This document shows, one piece after another, positions 48,203-60,645 of a stretch of DNA of 64,000 bases. The stretch covers positions 124,001 to 188,000 of the forward strand of contig PUQB01000266.1 in the NCBI GenBank assembly GCA_003024785.1. Reading direction: 5' to 3'. Source of the DNA: Selaginella tamariscina. Taxonomy: Eukaryota; Streptophyta; Lycopodiopsida; Selaginellales; Selaginellaceae. Under the pieces are notes generated by a model. That model searched no databases and was not told the DNA's origin. It saw nothing but the letters and a program-made list of their open reading frames with translations. The translations under genes and the position numbers were made by a program. Numbering within the stretch: position 1 is the stretch's first letter; every line of letters starts with the position of its first letter.

Positions 48203-51200
48203 AGCAGAATGATTGTGGAAATTACTAAATTAACCCTCTTGCTTTTGAAATTCTGATATAATTTCTCCATTGTTATGGTCTATAAACCAATATAACAGTT
48301 TAATATGTGTGTATAATTTAAAAGACATATACCTTCTTAGCTATCCGCAACTCCTATTTCCAGGTAAGGTGCTTACGCTGATATAAAATAATAAATAAAT
48401 AATATTTGTATATATCACATCATGTACACCTGTGAGTTGTCTATTATGCTTATGGTCATATCAGAATATTAGATTAATATAATATTTTTACACACTTAAT
48501 GAAATCACTATTTCTTTGTTGAATAAATAATGTTCCACAATTCTTAAATTTTAACTTGACATTAAACACAAATGCAGTACTAGTTAATATGACTCATATG
48601 GATTGATAGACCTGCCGCATATTTATTCAAATTTTATCACAATCATAGTTTAAAATACCTATTAAAAAAAAAGAAAGGAATATGGTTATTGTACATAATT
48701 TATTCTGAATAAATTTAGCTAACAACTTCTTATATAAAGAAATTCATTCATGCCCGGTGTATCTTTCAACTTTATACAAATTTATAAATTTATCTTTAGT
48801 TTAAAACTCTTAGAACTTCAAAATCTTATTATATCTGTCCCCGGTAAATACACTAATTTTAATAGTTTTTGTAAATTTATATAAGATGTATTCAGGTAAT
48901 TATTCTTTAGATTAATGAAACATACATAATGGTAAATAATTAAAAATATCTCTTGCTAAGTCTGTATTTGCTCTGTCATCGTGGCTCTATTGTTTAAGTC
49001 TTTATAGAAATTTAATATATATTTATGTATCTTATATATATAGTTAAAAATATAATATATAGACTTTTACTTATATATATAATGGAGAGTCTGGGTGCTT
49101 GTGTCAATTGATATAGTATATTTATATATATTAAATGTGACAATTAGTATTTGTAGAAAGGATATAATTATATACATGAACTCCTGTTTAATTAAGATAT
49201 ACATTTATATTAAACTGGGATGCATATATGTGTATATACAAATTTTATTAATATTTAATATATATATAATTATTACAAGACACCCATGTATAAATGTATT
49301 TTGGTACTAAAGTAGATTAAAGATACAGTGAATAAAATAAATATGGATATGTTTGTGTGATGAGAGAGATGATTGTGTAGATACAATATAAACAATACAT
49401 TACATGTGTTGGATGATCTTGTTATAAAGTATATACATTATTACAGATTATTGATTTAGTTAAATATATTATGAAATCTAATTTACCTATTTTGTTTATG
49501 TAGATCTTCGATAGATTAAATAGTATATCTTATACCAACAAGATTAAGTTATTATTATATCTATATATAATAATTATAAATGCATATCACTATTCATATA
49601 TATCACTTGTTTTTCCTTGGTTTTGCGTATCTGTAAACTGAAATTTATTTGAAAGAAGCTGTTTGAAAGGTACTTCAGTTCTAGAATTTAATGTTTTTAA
49701 AACCATAAATATTGATTTTTCATTAGTAATCTTATTAAAATCATTAGTATTTTAATAATAATTTCTAAGGGCAATGTTTTTATAAAAATTTGCACATGCA
49801 ATATATATTAAAAAGTCTCAAAATTAGAGTATAAACCTAAAGATGGTTTAGTAAGAATGTTTAACATATTACAACACAATACATAATATGCATTGTTACA
49901 CATATGTACGTAAGGTACTAAATTTTATCAAGTTGAGGGTTTATATAATAATGAAAGATTATATAATTGAGTATAAACTTAATTAGCTAAAATTTAAATT
50001 AAGTTTAATTATTATATTTTATTTAGATCAGTCTTAAAATTTATGAATTAAAATTAATTTAATAACTAAGAATTTCACTTAATTTTAAGAGTGAACTTTT
50101 GATGTAATATAAAATATTTATTTAAGTATGGTGCTTGTTAAATATTATGTAACTCAACATTATTACTGGAAGAAATTTAAAGGTGACATGTGAGGCAATC
50201 CATAAGAATATCAGATATTTATGAATTGATTAAGAAGAAATAGTTTTTGACCATTGTTTTATTAAGTAAAAGACATGTATTGAAGATGGAAACAAAAATG
50301 TGAATTTTTGTATAATAATGCATAAGGTATAAATAATAATGACATTTTAATATAATAACACAATATATAACTATTGGAATATATCCATACCAGTAGATTT
50401 CTTATAACTTAAAAGATATTTAATGTATTATTCTGATTTAATTAACATGTTTAAAATATACAATAAAGAGAGTGATATATTAAATAAATTAGATATCATA
50501 TAGCACATTTATTACATGCACTATTTCAGTGTGATTGACATGTTTAAGATATATAATTAAAAAGTAAATTGAACAAATGTGTTAATTAAAATTTAATAAT
50601 AACAGTAAGATATAAAGTTAAATAAACATGCATTAAAAATAATCAATATTAAATATATTTTTTTTGTCTTTGTCCATTACTTATCAGGCTAGTACAGATA
50701 TTAAATAATTAATAGGAATAAATATGATTTCTTTTCACATTTATGTACTTGTATAATTAATTTAAAATTATCAATTTAGTATTTTAAATTAGAAATTACA
50801 ACTAGTACAGTGGCACTGTAGCACAGCTTTTACAATTATTAAAACTAAAAGTTATATTGTATGATAAATGTTTTCATTAAAATAATTTTTTCTTATAAAA
50901 TCACATCAACATGCATATTTTTAAAATGTAACATAAAACAATTCGCATAAATTATTTTATTCTATTTTGTATAATTAATATTAAATTAGAACTTCTTATA
51001 TATTTAATAAAATATTAAAAGCTATATTATACGCTTCTATTATACAAATAATATAAAATTGAATTTATAATAATGATTCATTAATAATAATAATTAACTA
51101 TTACATTGATTTATATCAAATAAAATTTCTTAAGATAATGTTACATATTTAAAAAGAATAAAGATTTAGGACTTATTTTAATTAAAAAAATAAATATCTA

Positions 51201-51339
51201 AGGCAAAAATAAAATTTAATATACAAAGTATTGAAACAATAAAATTTACTACATTAATAAAAACTTATATTCTAATGCTTTATGTAAAAGCAAGTTTAAC
51301 TCTTTTTTATATGTTTTTGCTCATTATAAATATCATAAA
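48203..51339. other. AT-rich intergenic DNA, no gene seen
   Basis: Three kilobases of A/T-rich sequence without conserved frames or obvious tandem arrays. Upstream exons of the AMP1-like pseudogene (membrane anchor) would be expected at 48,200-48,400 but are not recognisable. Confidence 0.55.
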
Positions 51340-52270
51340 CCCTATTTCTTGGTTTAGGGTTTATCGAAGCACCAAGACGACAATGGCGCCGCACGTCTCA
51401 AGGTAATAATCGAAGCTGCATCTCTCTACACACATGATCAGTCTTGCACTTTCCTCCAAAGTCAAGTATCGATTGCAGAACATGCTCGCGGAAATTCGCG
51501 TTCTCAAAGTGAGTATACCCATATACACATATACACACAAAAGTATATGTACATGGATAGGATAAATTCAGCTAAGATGGACTAATACCTTTATCACATA
51601 TGTATAAATCATAGACGTGCAGAAGTTGAGGTCTACGGAGGCTGAGCAAGGCATCACTAGACGCCCAAATGGCAGAGTCTGTTGAGGCCCGTCACAAACT
51701 AGTGAGCTATCTTAGTATATACATTATAACCCTCTTGTTGTGTGAGAGAGAGAGAGAGCATTATATTCTGGTATGTATTATTGATTTTTGTATTTTTCAG
51801 GTGAAGATAATGGCTCTCGAGATGTCTGCTATGGAAAACAATGTGAAATGCTTATAAACACTATTGAAGGCTGTCTAGGAATACAACCTTGGAGGAGTTG
51901 AAGGTATCCATGTGTTATGTATATACGGTTATGTTGTTAAGACTTCTGTACAGTGTTATGCATCGTTTGTTTTAGAAGTATACAATGTGTTATGAAGATG
52001 CATATAATTGCCTGTGTATATATAACATTGTATATCTATGCAGATATCCAAGTACGAGCACTTAAGAATGTAATGAATGTGTATGTATATTGTTCCATGG
52101 CAACACACACACACAAGTATGACAGTTACCCAGCTTCAAGACCAAGCACACTGGATGGTTGATGCGGAGCAGGAGAAACACTTTAATCTATTTACATAAT
52201 TGTATTTTAGATAAAGCACGTACATATTAATGTTAATACGATGTTTTGTGATAAATCCTTATCAACAGAT
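51340..52270 (+). pseudogene. Partial copy of the 10-13 kb coiled-coil gene, internally deleted
   Basis: Preceded by a telo-box leader like the 13.3 kb copy. Exon 1 at 51,383-51,402 (MAPHVSR) ends at a GT donor and exon 2 near 51,478-51,509 gives MLAEIRVLK. An exon at about 51,615-51,702 holds MAESVEARHKL and one at about 51,801-51,905 gives VKIMALEMSAMENNVKCL followed by a stop. Later pieces match the VTQLQDQ and DAEQ exons (52,128-52,175). The sequence then jumps from DKAR (52,213) straight to the DKSLST part of a much later exon (52,248). About 1 kb of exons is missing compared with 10.5-13.3 kb, and the same deletion is present at 63.4 kb. Confidence 0.8.
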
Positions 52271-53090
52271 GTGTGTGTATGCATGTGCATTGGTGTGTGT
52301 ATGTGTAGATGAACATGCATATTACAATATCTCTCTTGTGTTAATAATAGTATATGAATAAATAGAGTATGTGAATAATTAATTGAAGGCATTTTTTTTT
52401 TATAAAACAGAACTGTCTTCAGTAACATCTCTTAAATATTTTTTTTAAATATTAAGTACAAATTCATATTTAGGAATTATACTGTGTTTATTTAAGACAC
52501 ATTTGAATAGTTGCATATCCATTTGATATACCGGAAAAATTATAGTTCATTCATAGCATTATAAATAATTAATAAAAATATTCATCACTCTAATATCTCT
52601 ATAAGCAACTAATTGTCATTAAAACTAATTTAATATTTATTGCTATTTATGGGGACTTAAATGTAACTATATATTTTAATTATGAATCTTAAAAATGATT
52701 TTAATAACATTGTTATTTGTATTTAAAGTAAACAAGAGAAAAACTATAATGAAAAATACGGTAGTAATATAATTTAAATTTAAATATACATATAAATTAT
52801 TTATTTTACTTATCTTTTTGGGTAGATTGATTATAAAATATGGTATTTAAGATATATAAGAGTATACTCACTTAACACGTACACATATATAAGCACTTAT
52901 TTTATGATCAACCTATCTAAAAAGATAAGTAAAATAAATTTATATATATAAACTAATTTACTATTATGTTTTTTTAATTTATTAATTTGTGGTATGATTC
53001 TTTTATTGTCCGTTGTAATTGTAAGTGGTACTATCAATAAAATCTTTTTAATTATTCATATTCATATTACACAGTCACATATGTATATGC

Positions 53091-53139
<49 letters not shown>

Positions 53140-53410
53140 TCTATATATATATTATATATATATATATATATATAATGTACGCATGTAGACATATACTAAT
53201 ACACGCATAGATGTGGATATGTATGTATATATAGATAGTATATGTATATATACGCTTCGAGAAACTGGGAGGCCAATATGTTTAAGAATTAGTGCCTACA
53301 TCTTATTAAATATCAAACCTAAGGTCCACATATATTGAAGGAGGGAGAGAGTCATCAAGTAACTAGCTTAACTCGAAGTCGAGCTGTAAACAATCATATT
53401 CTGAACTATA
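52271..53410. repeat. Left arm, middle segment, of the large inverted duplication (partner 62,165-63,215)
   Basis: The reverse complement of 62,165-63,215 matches this segment. Landmarks are AAACTGGGAGGCC (53,260), 'aagaattagtgcctacatc', TTTTGGGTAGATTGATTATA (52,817), and AAAACAGAACTGTCTTCAGT versus its diverged mate. Inside it, ACTTATCTTTTT at 52,808 and AAAAAGATAAGT at 52,919 form an inverted pair, also kept in the right arm. Confidence 0.85.
53092..53176. repeat. Compound (CT)n-(TA)n microsatellite
   Basis: About 22 CT units with two interruptions, then (TA)n. The right arm has only (AT)n and (CA)n here, so the tract expanded after duplication or differs in composition. Confidence 0.95.
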
Positions 53411-53776
53411 AAATGGCCGAGTTGGACTTACAAGATGTGAGAGCTCGATTATAAGGTAACTATATATTTCTACATTTACACACACAATATAAGCATACAT
53501 AATGCATTACTATTTATTACTTTAAGAACGTGTATCTCCATGATAGTTTTATAAAATCCTATTGGTAAAATAATTGTTCATAGGATATATAAATTAAACG
53601 TTAAATCTGGAATAGACTGAGATTATAAATTAAACGTTAATCTCGGGATAGACCTAGTATATATGTAATTATTTATTGTTTCACAGATGTTAAATTAACG
53701 TTACATGTTTGTTAATTCTCAATACATAATCAAATTTCAAAATACGGAAGACATAATTAATCAAATTTATTTATAA
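53411..53776. other. Spacer and 3' flank of the acidic-family copy
   Basis: Contains a local direct repeat, AAATTAAACGTTAA.TCTGG and its relative AAATTAAACGTTAATCTCGG, at 53,590-53,660. The segment near the gene matches the 3' flanks of the other two copies (ATTAATTATGTCTTCCGTAT region). Confidence 0.6.
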
Positions 53777-54345
53777 TTAATCCAAATAAGATCTGAAGAT
53801 CCAACCTCGGTTCTCCTCTTTGCCCAGTAAGCCCGCTCTAGCCAGTTCCTTGTCTAGATACTCAATATCCTCACTGCTCACTTGAAACACTTCGTTGTCA
53901 AGTATCTCAAGATCTCCTCCCTTGCATCCTATACTGCGTCCACGGTTGTTCAGGTAGACGTACACATGCTCATAGTTGTCGTACCCAGTATAACAATCCA
54001 CAGAGTCGTCTACCCTGAGGCGTCTCGTCTGGCGTCTATGTATGAGATAATCCTTAGTTTTTGTTCCAACATCGTTTTCTGCATCGTCATCCGAACTGGT
54101 TGTAAAGATCTCGAACCACAATTGATCCAAATCTAGCCCATAGTCCTTAAGGAATTGCTCTCAGGATCCTCCTCATCATGTTTGCGTTTCGAACCTGACT
54201 TTTCCTCGGTCCTGTGGCTTCTTCAATGGCCCGTGTTGCGATTCATACACACCTTCATAACTGACAGGAACTCCTTGCGTGGAATACACATCCATAGCGT
54301 ACATATGCACTGACATCAACACCCATGTGATTCCCTAAATCAAAT
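53777..54345 (-). pseudogene. Acidic multicopy family member, one-base frameshift near the start
   Basis: The start region MGVDVSAYVRYGCVF near 54,328-54,285 is followed by a one-base loss relative to the 60.6 kb copy (GTATTCC versus GTATTTCC) and further indels through the KKPQ and SKRKH region. From 54,130 it is open for 117 codons: LWFEIFTTSSDDDAENDVGT, RLRVDDSVDCYTGYDNYEHV, YVYLNNRGRSIG, GGDLEILDNEVFQVSSEDIE, YLDKELARAGLLGKE. It has one acidic SSDDDAE unit where the 60.6 kb copy has seven. No known domain is recognised. Confidence 0.65.
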
Positions 54346-54849
54346 AAAAAGTGAGACTATTCTAGAATATTTTCTTATGCCAAAATTAAACCTTGAACGT
54401 GTATCCAGCAAACCTTTCTTTATATGCAATGAAGTTTAAGCTATTTTAAGCAATATTTGATTTAATCTTGTGACATCCATATATAGTTTCAGTATATGCC
54501 TTAAAATATATTCAAGGTATATTTTATTATATTACGATTCAAACGGTGGTTATACAAAGGTAATCATTCATTTCATTTGAATTGCATATCGTGTACAATT
54601 AAGGACTTAATTTTTGTATAATGGAACATGGACCAAGCCATTTAAAAATTAATTCAAAGGACAACCTTTATAATTGCATTTTTAAATATAACATTAGCAC
54701 TTCATCACCATAACATATCATGGACAAATGAATGTGAGCATTATAATGTCGTTATTATACTCTTAAGCATTAGATAACTTTGTTAACATCTCTATGTGCA
54801 ATATCAAAAGAGTCTAATCTAAATACTGACTCCATGTTTATGCATTTAT
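54346..54849. other. AT-rich intergenic DNA, no gene seen
   Basis: Begins just upstream of the acidic-family copy. It contains no visible match to the region upstream of the 60.6 kb copy, so the inverted duplication probably ends here. Confidence 0.5.
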
Positions 54850-57340
54850 TAAACGTGACGAAAAGAAAGGATACCAAAACAAAAAGAAACACAAGGGAAT
54901 GACTATACAAGGAATGAAATGGGGAGACTTTAGTGGACTAGTAGATAAGAGACATATAGGCAAACTGAAGTAGGGGCAAGTACTAATCCAGTCGATTTGG
55001 TGTTGATTCACATATTTAACAACATACATTTAAAAGTACGGTTGAGTTGTTCCACTAGACCAACAATTTCTAAATGATAGGGTATTATGAAACACTGTTT
55101 GATTCCCAACCTCATAGTTAACAAACTCGAAACTGTAACTATGAAATGAGGTCCTTGATATGAAAGATACGATCCATGTCTTAACATTACTTGATGAAAT
55201 AAGAAATCTGTCACATGAGTTACCTTAGAGCCCGAACCTCCACATACTATGTAAATAGTCTGACAAAACAATAACATATGTATTTTTGTGTCGTTACTGG
55301 AATGGTCCAATGAGATCGTATGCAACTAGCTCAAAAAGATGTTGAACTTGAATAATTGCAAATGACTACTAGGAAGAATGGATCGAGGATTTCGAACTTG
55401 ACAGAGATGACATGTTTGCAAATATTAATAAAGTTCATGTCAGAGTTGAGGCCAATAGAACCATGAACGTAACTTGTTTAACACTTTGTGAAACCTGAGA
55501 TGACCAGAGAGAGGGTCATCATGGAAAACATGAAAAAATAAGGTAATAGCATGATGGGATTACACCAAAACTAGTTATGAGCTTTTTGTGCATTATTATC
55601 CGTTGACTCTACGATTCCAAGCATTGTGCAAACTTAATCTCGCGAAGACTAGGCAAAAGATTGGGTTTTAAAGATGATAACACTTGCAAACTGGTGCCCG
55701 TGAAAAGCATCTACATCTACCACGGAAGAACCTGAACAATGATGAATTATGTATTGATAATCTTGTAATGCTAATGCTTGTCACACATGTTGACCCATTA
55801 GATGTTTCTTTTTTAATACTGAATGTACTGCAACATGATCACATTTCACCAAGGTCGCAGAAACCATGAAGGTAAGCATGAACTTATGGATGCCCAAACA
55901 ATTGCTAAACATCATTATTTGTAGTTGAATAATTAAATTCTGAACCATTGAGACTTCGACTGACATATGCAATAGGATGTCATTGACTTGATTGGATCTT
56001 CTTGCATAAAATCAACACCCAAACCAATATCTGAAGCATCAGTATGAAGAGCAAAGGAGCTAGAGAAATCAAGATAATGGAAAAGATGAGCATAGGTTAA
56101 AAGATGGATAAGAGACTCGAAAGAGGATTGACACTGAGAGGACCATGAGAAAAGAAGGGGAACAGAGCAGAGCACATAGTGAGCTGTTTCATCTGCCAAA
56201 TGTGAAATGAATTATGCAAATAAGTCACCTTGCCTATAAATCTTTGAAATTCGTGATGTGTTTTGGAATCGAGAACTTTCTTCACTACCTGAATCTTTGC
56301 TGGATCTGGACGAACACCCTCATGGAGATAACAACTCCTAAATATTTCACATAAGTCTAACCAACTTGCACTTTGACAATTTCAACATTAGTTTGATATT
56401 GCTGTAACCGTAATAAGATCTGTTCCACGTGAGCCAAATGTTCTTTCTATGTACCAATTGAATGCATCAGAAGATCGTCCACAACACTCTTGCAAAAGTC
56501 ATCCATGAGTCGTTGAAACGTGGCTGGAGCATTCATCAAACCAAAAGGCATCATTGTAAACTCATATAATCAATTAGGTATTCGAAATGCAGTCTTGGCT
56601 GCATCTACCGGATTGAGAGGAACTTGTTAATAGCCTGAAGTTAGATCTAGTGTTATAAACCAACGACTCTTCCCTAATTTATAAATAAGGTTATCCATGC
56701 GTGGCATATGATAACTATCCAGTACTGTCACATTATTTAAATGCCGAAAATCAATCATGAAACGCCTACTTCCATCTGCTTTGTTAATGATATGAGGCTC
56801 AAAAGCCCACATGTTACAAAACGGATATACCACTCCTTGAGTTAACATATCCCAAACAACTTGTGCATCTCTTGTTTCTCTCGAGGAGACCGCCAACAAA
56901 TTAGAGCCTTTATTGGTGCACATTTTTTGTATCAATTCGATGGCGAGTGTTGACCACAGTCCTCCGTACTACCACTGGCTATTGTAGATATGGGAACCGA
57001 CGAAGAATAAATCTTTCGTTATCTCTTCCCAAGCTTGTTGTGCCCATATTCGGCTAGGATCATATTATAAGGCATTACCTCTTTGGGTCATGCCTTCCTA
57101 ATTATATGATGTGATTTTAGGTTTTAATTGGATGCGTGTTAAAGGTGTGCGTGTGGACTCCAGCATTGGGAAGATTTTCATTTTTGGTTATTCTCCTTTA
57201 TAAGCACAATTTACAATACAATTTGGAGTTCATGCATCTCTTCAAGCTACTGTAGAGGTGATCTTTCCTCCCTAGAATGTCATCAAAAGGATATGGAAAA
57301 GCTTCCTTGTTGATTCCTAGATCTACAATAGCCAGTGGTG
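54850..57340 (-). pseudogene. Decayed Ty3/gypsy pol (RT, RNase H, integrase)
   Basis: The minus strand has RT blocks ADGSRRFMIDFRHLNNVTVL and LGKSRWFITLDLTSGY near 56,640-56,770. They continue after stops to MMPFGLMNAPATFQRLMDDF and a VVDDLL block in the YxDD position near 56,480. The connection and RNase H read RFIGKVTYLHNSF (56,230) and ALHTDASDIGLGVDF (56,030). Integrase near 55,050-55,200 reads YLSYQGPHFIVT and GLVEQLNRTFKCML. Many stops occur. It is a different lineage from the 33.9 kb element. No LTRs are recognised. Confidence 0.85.
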
Positions 57341-57382
57341 GTACGGAGGACTGTGGTCAACACTTGCCATCAAATTCAGAAG
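56938..57382. repeat. Inverted repeat of about 55 bp at the 5' side of the decayed gypsy element
   Basis: GTGTTGACCACAGTCCTCCG plus TACTACCACTGGCTATTGTA at 56,946-56,985 is mirrored at 57,325-57,375 with two or three mismatches. The spacer is about 330 bases. Confidence 0.85.
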
Positions 57383-58080
57383 TATGGATAGTTGCTCAAT
57401 GATTATAATCCCAATTTTCACCAAAAGAGAGCATTGTGTACTAAGGAATGTTGAATGGATGAGATGGTCAACCAAGAATCAAGAAGAATTGATACAAGAT
57501 GATCACACATAAAACCTTTAAAAAAAAAATGAGAGGTTCCTTCTCAAGTGTTCCAACCACACCTTGTAACATCACATCACAAAAACAACAGAGGTTGTAA
57601 AACCCCATCACACAATCCCTTTGTTGCATTAGTGACAGGAACTAGTTTTCCTATCACACCGATCGCAACGTCTCCGCCGGGTAGGGATTGTGTTATGATG
57701 CCCCGGAGGAACAAAACCTGCGTGCTGGCCAGCATAGCAGCGTGAATTGGTGGGGGATCCCGACGGTTCGTGGTGCACCAACACTATTGCTAAGTAGTGC
57801 ACCCGCCATAACCACCCGGCCGGGGGATGATCCTAACCACCAATTAAGTACTCATTATCAAAAAGAGGTAATACATCCATTGGTGAAACTGCAACTTCCC
57901 TGGTAACCCTTGATGAGTCGGACGTTAACGATTGGCACACTCTCAACCACTGAGTGCCCAAATGCTTGGCACTCAAACATTGAATTCCATGTATGTGCCA
58001 TTGTAGCCACGTCCTCGTCCTCGTGGCATGGTTGAAATGTTGCCTGTGGAACTGAAACATCTATCTCCATGAATTAGTCT
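57383..58080. other. GC-richer block, unassigned, possibly gag or leader of the decayed gypsy element
   Basis: Composition rises sharply at 57,650-58,060. Both strands have short open frames (minus: VAVSPMDVLPLFDNEYLIGG) with no motif I can name. By position it lies 5' of the minus-strand pol, where gag would be expected. Confidence 0.4.
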
Positions 58081-59309
58081 ATTTGTTTTATTAATTTTAT
58101 TAAATTAATATAAATAAATATTTCCAACATAATGCTATAAACCCTGACTATTAGCTTTTTGTGCTTTTAAGTTTGTTTTTATTAATGTAAATATATGTGT
58201 TGCATTAAATTTTATTTTATATTTGTTTTTACAGATATTTGTAAATTGATTTTTCTAAATTTGTAATATGATTTTTTATTTTTGTTTTTTTTTTTTTTTT
58301 AAAAGAAAAAGAAAATGTTTGTTAGGAACTCATTGTAATAGTTTATTTATCATTATTATTTATTGCATAGAAGTGTAAAATTTTAAATTTAATTTTAATG
58401 CTATATTTGTATTTAGGGTTTGTTATTCTAATAAGGAAGAAATTAAATCTTAAGCTAAATGAAATAACATCATTAAATAATTGAATATTTATTTAGTTAT
58501 TAAAGGAATTTTATATTTTCCTTGATTTCATAGTAAAACATAAATTTAAATAAATTCTCTACATTGTATATTTACATATACTGCACTTTTACTTTAATTT
58601 TTTTGTCTTTTCCCCTTTTAATTTTATAATTAAGATAATATAAATGCTTCTCTCACTCACACACGTACACATGGCTTCAGGAAAAAATATACTTAAATTT
58701 ATAGTAAAATGATTTTTATTCAAAATTATTAAATTTATAAGTTAAAATAATTTAATTAATAAACTAATGTTATATTTATGCAAGATGTTATAATATATTA
58801 GTGTGTGGTTTAAAACTTATAAATATATACCTTTGTTAACAAATTAAACTTGGACTTTTAATATTTAAATGTCCCAATCGTCCTTTTATAGTACATATTA
58901 ATTGTGTGTGGGAGAGTGTGAAAATGAATGTGTGCATTGCATTTTAATTAATTTTATAATTTAATATTATAATAAGTAAAATAGAACACCATGAAGACTT
59001 TTAAAAAAAAAATTGTAATATTATTTTTTTCTTGTTCTGTTAAAAACATTATTTATTATAACTCAATGTAATATTTTATTTACACTATTGTTAATTCAAT
59101 TTAACTTATAATACAAGTGCAAAATTTTAATTTCACTTTTATTATGTTGTTATAAATAAATTTGATCTCACTAAGTTAAACATTATTAAAGTTAATTAAA
59201 AGTGAATTTATTTGAATAGTGCCTCTTGAATCATAACTTTAAATATTATTTAACTTTATCTTATCTATATATTATATATTTAAATATGTTGCATTTTTAT
59301 TTTATTTTA
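58081..59309. other. AT-rich intergenic DNA, no gene seen
   Basis: Long A/T tracts. No repeat array or conserved frame is seen. Confidence 0.55.
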
Positions 59310-60077
59310 TTTCTTATTAATGTTTATAATCAATCCTTAAAAGAAAATATGTATGGGCATAGCTTAGAGGTTTTTTAAATAACATTTATTTTTAAAAGAA
59401 ATATACTTAAACAAATTATTGTATTCAAGAGTATTAAATTTTATAAAGTTTAACATTAAAATATAAGAAAAATAAATTTGCATTTTTAAAATATTTTAGA
59501 ACATGAACATGTTTTAAGAATATTTAAAATGGGAATAAACATAATTAATATTTTACTGTTTAAATGAAATATTATCCATTGTATAAATCTAACGATTTTG
59601 TATCTTTAGTAAAAAAAAAAATGCTCTCCTTAAAGGGTTATAATATTTATTTATAAATATTTTTCAATAACAGACTTTTAGTCACTTTTGTACAACCTTA
59701 AGAACATGAAGCATAAAATGGTTGAATATGTATGTAAAACGATTATTAAAATTACAAAGATAAGTCATGGTTTTATTTATAACTTATTAAGATTATGTTT
59801 TAAAAAGGATAAATAATAAATATGCACATTGATATATAATAAAATTGTATCATATATTGTAATTATATATCGTTATTATGCCATGAGTTAAATTTGATTC
59901 ATAAACCTGCTATATATAATTACAATATTACCAAAAATTTACTATATATATTATAAATTAGAATTCATAGAATTTCTCTTGGTGATAGAATATATAAATG
60001 TTAATCTATTATTCACAAGCAAAATAGACAAACCATGGGTGCAATGTATATATACATATTTATTTCTATGTCGATAC

Positions 60078-60116
<39 letters not shown>

Positions 60117-60290
60117 ATATATAAATACAAGTAAACATTGTATGTATGTATATATGCAGCTTAGGAAAAATATTTTTTGAATTTTAATTAATTTAATAAT
60201 ATTTAGTGTTTCAATCCTATATTCATGTTTAATGAGCTATCGATTTGGTTATGTTCAAAGCCATATCAATTTTGTAAATGTTAATAATTA
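59310..60290. repeat. Right copy of the window-scale inverted repeat (partner 1-1,310)
   Basis: See the partner entry. An (AT)n microsatellite at about 60,079-60,112 lies inside this copy, in the place of 'ataatatatatacagtgtat' in the left copy. Confidence 0.75.
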
Positions 60291-60645
60291 ATCATATAAT
60301 TAATAACTAGTAATATATAAAATATTATATATTAATTAAAAAAATGTGCATATTTATTTATTTATTATCAATTTTAAATTTTAATTTAATCAAATAATTA
60401 TATCAAGAATCTTTTGTTAAACAAGAGATAATGCCCAGGCTCAGGCTTAAAATATATTTAAATCTTTGATCAGCAGTGTGTAAGTTTTTAAAGGAATATT
60501 CCTTAATTATATAGTTTAATTTGCTAACAAAGGTATATATTTTATATATTCAATATATTTGTATAAATATTATACTATAATTTATGTATATTTCTTTTTC
60601 AAAATAAAGGTCTATTTTTAGCCTGGATAGTCTATTTTTATTGGA
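60291..60645. other. AT-rich region upstream of the acidic-family gene
   Basis: No gene is seen. A local duplication, GTCTATTTTTAGCCTGGATA followed by GTCTATTTTTATTGGATTGG, lies at 60,610-60,650. Confidence 0.5.

Noticed and set aside
54838..55029. Short minus-strand frame just 3' of the decayed integrase
   Set aside because: No motif is present. It lies in the AT-rich tail where the element's 3' end would be.
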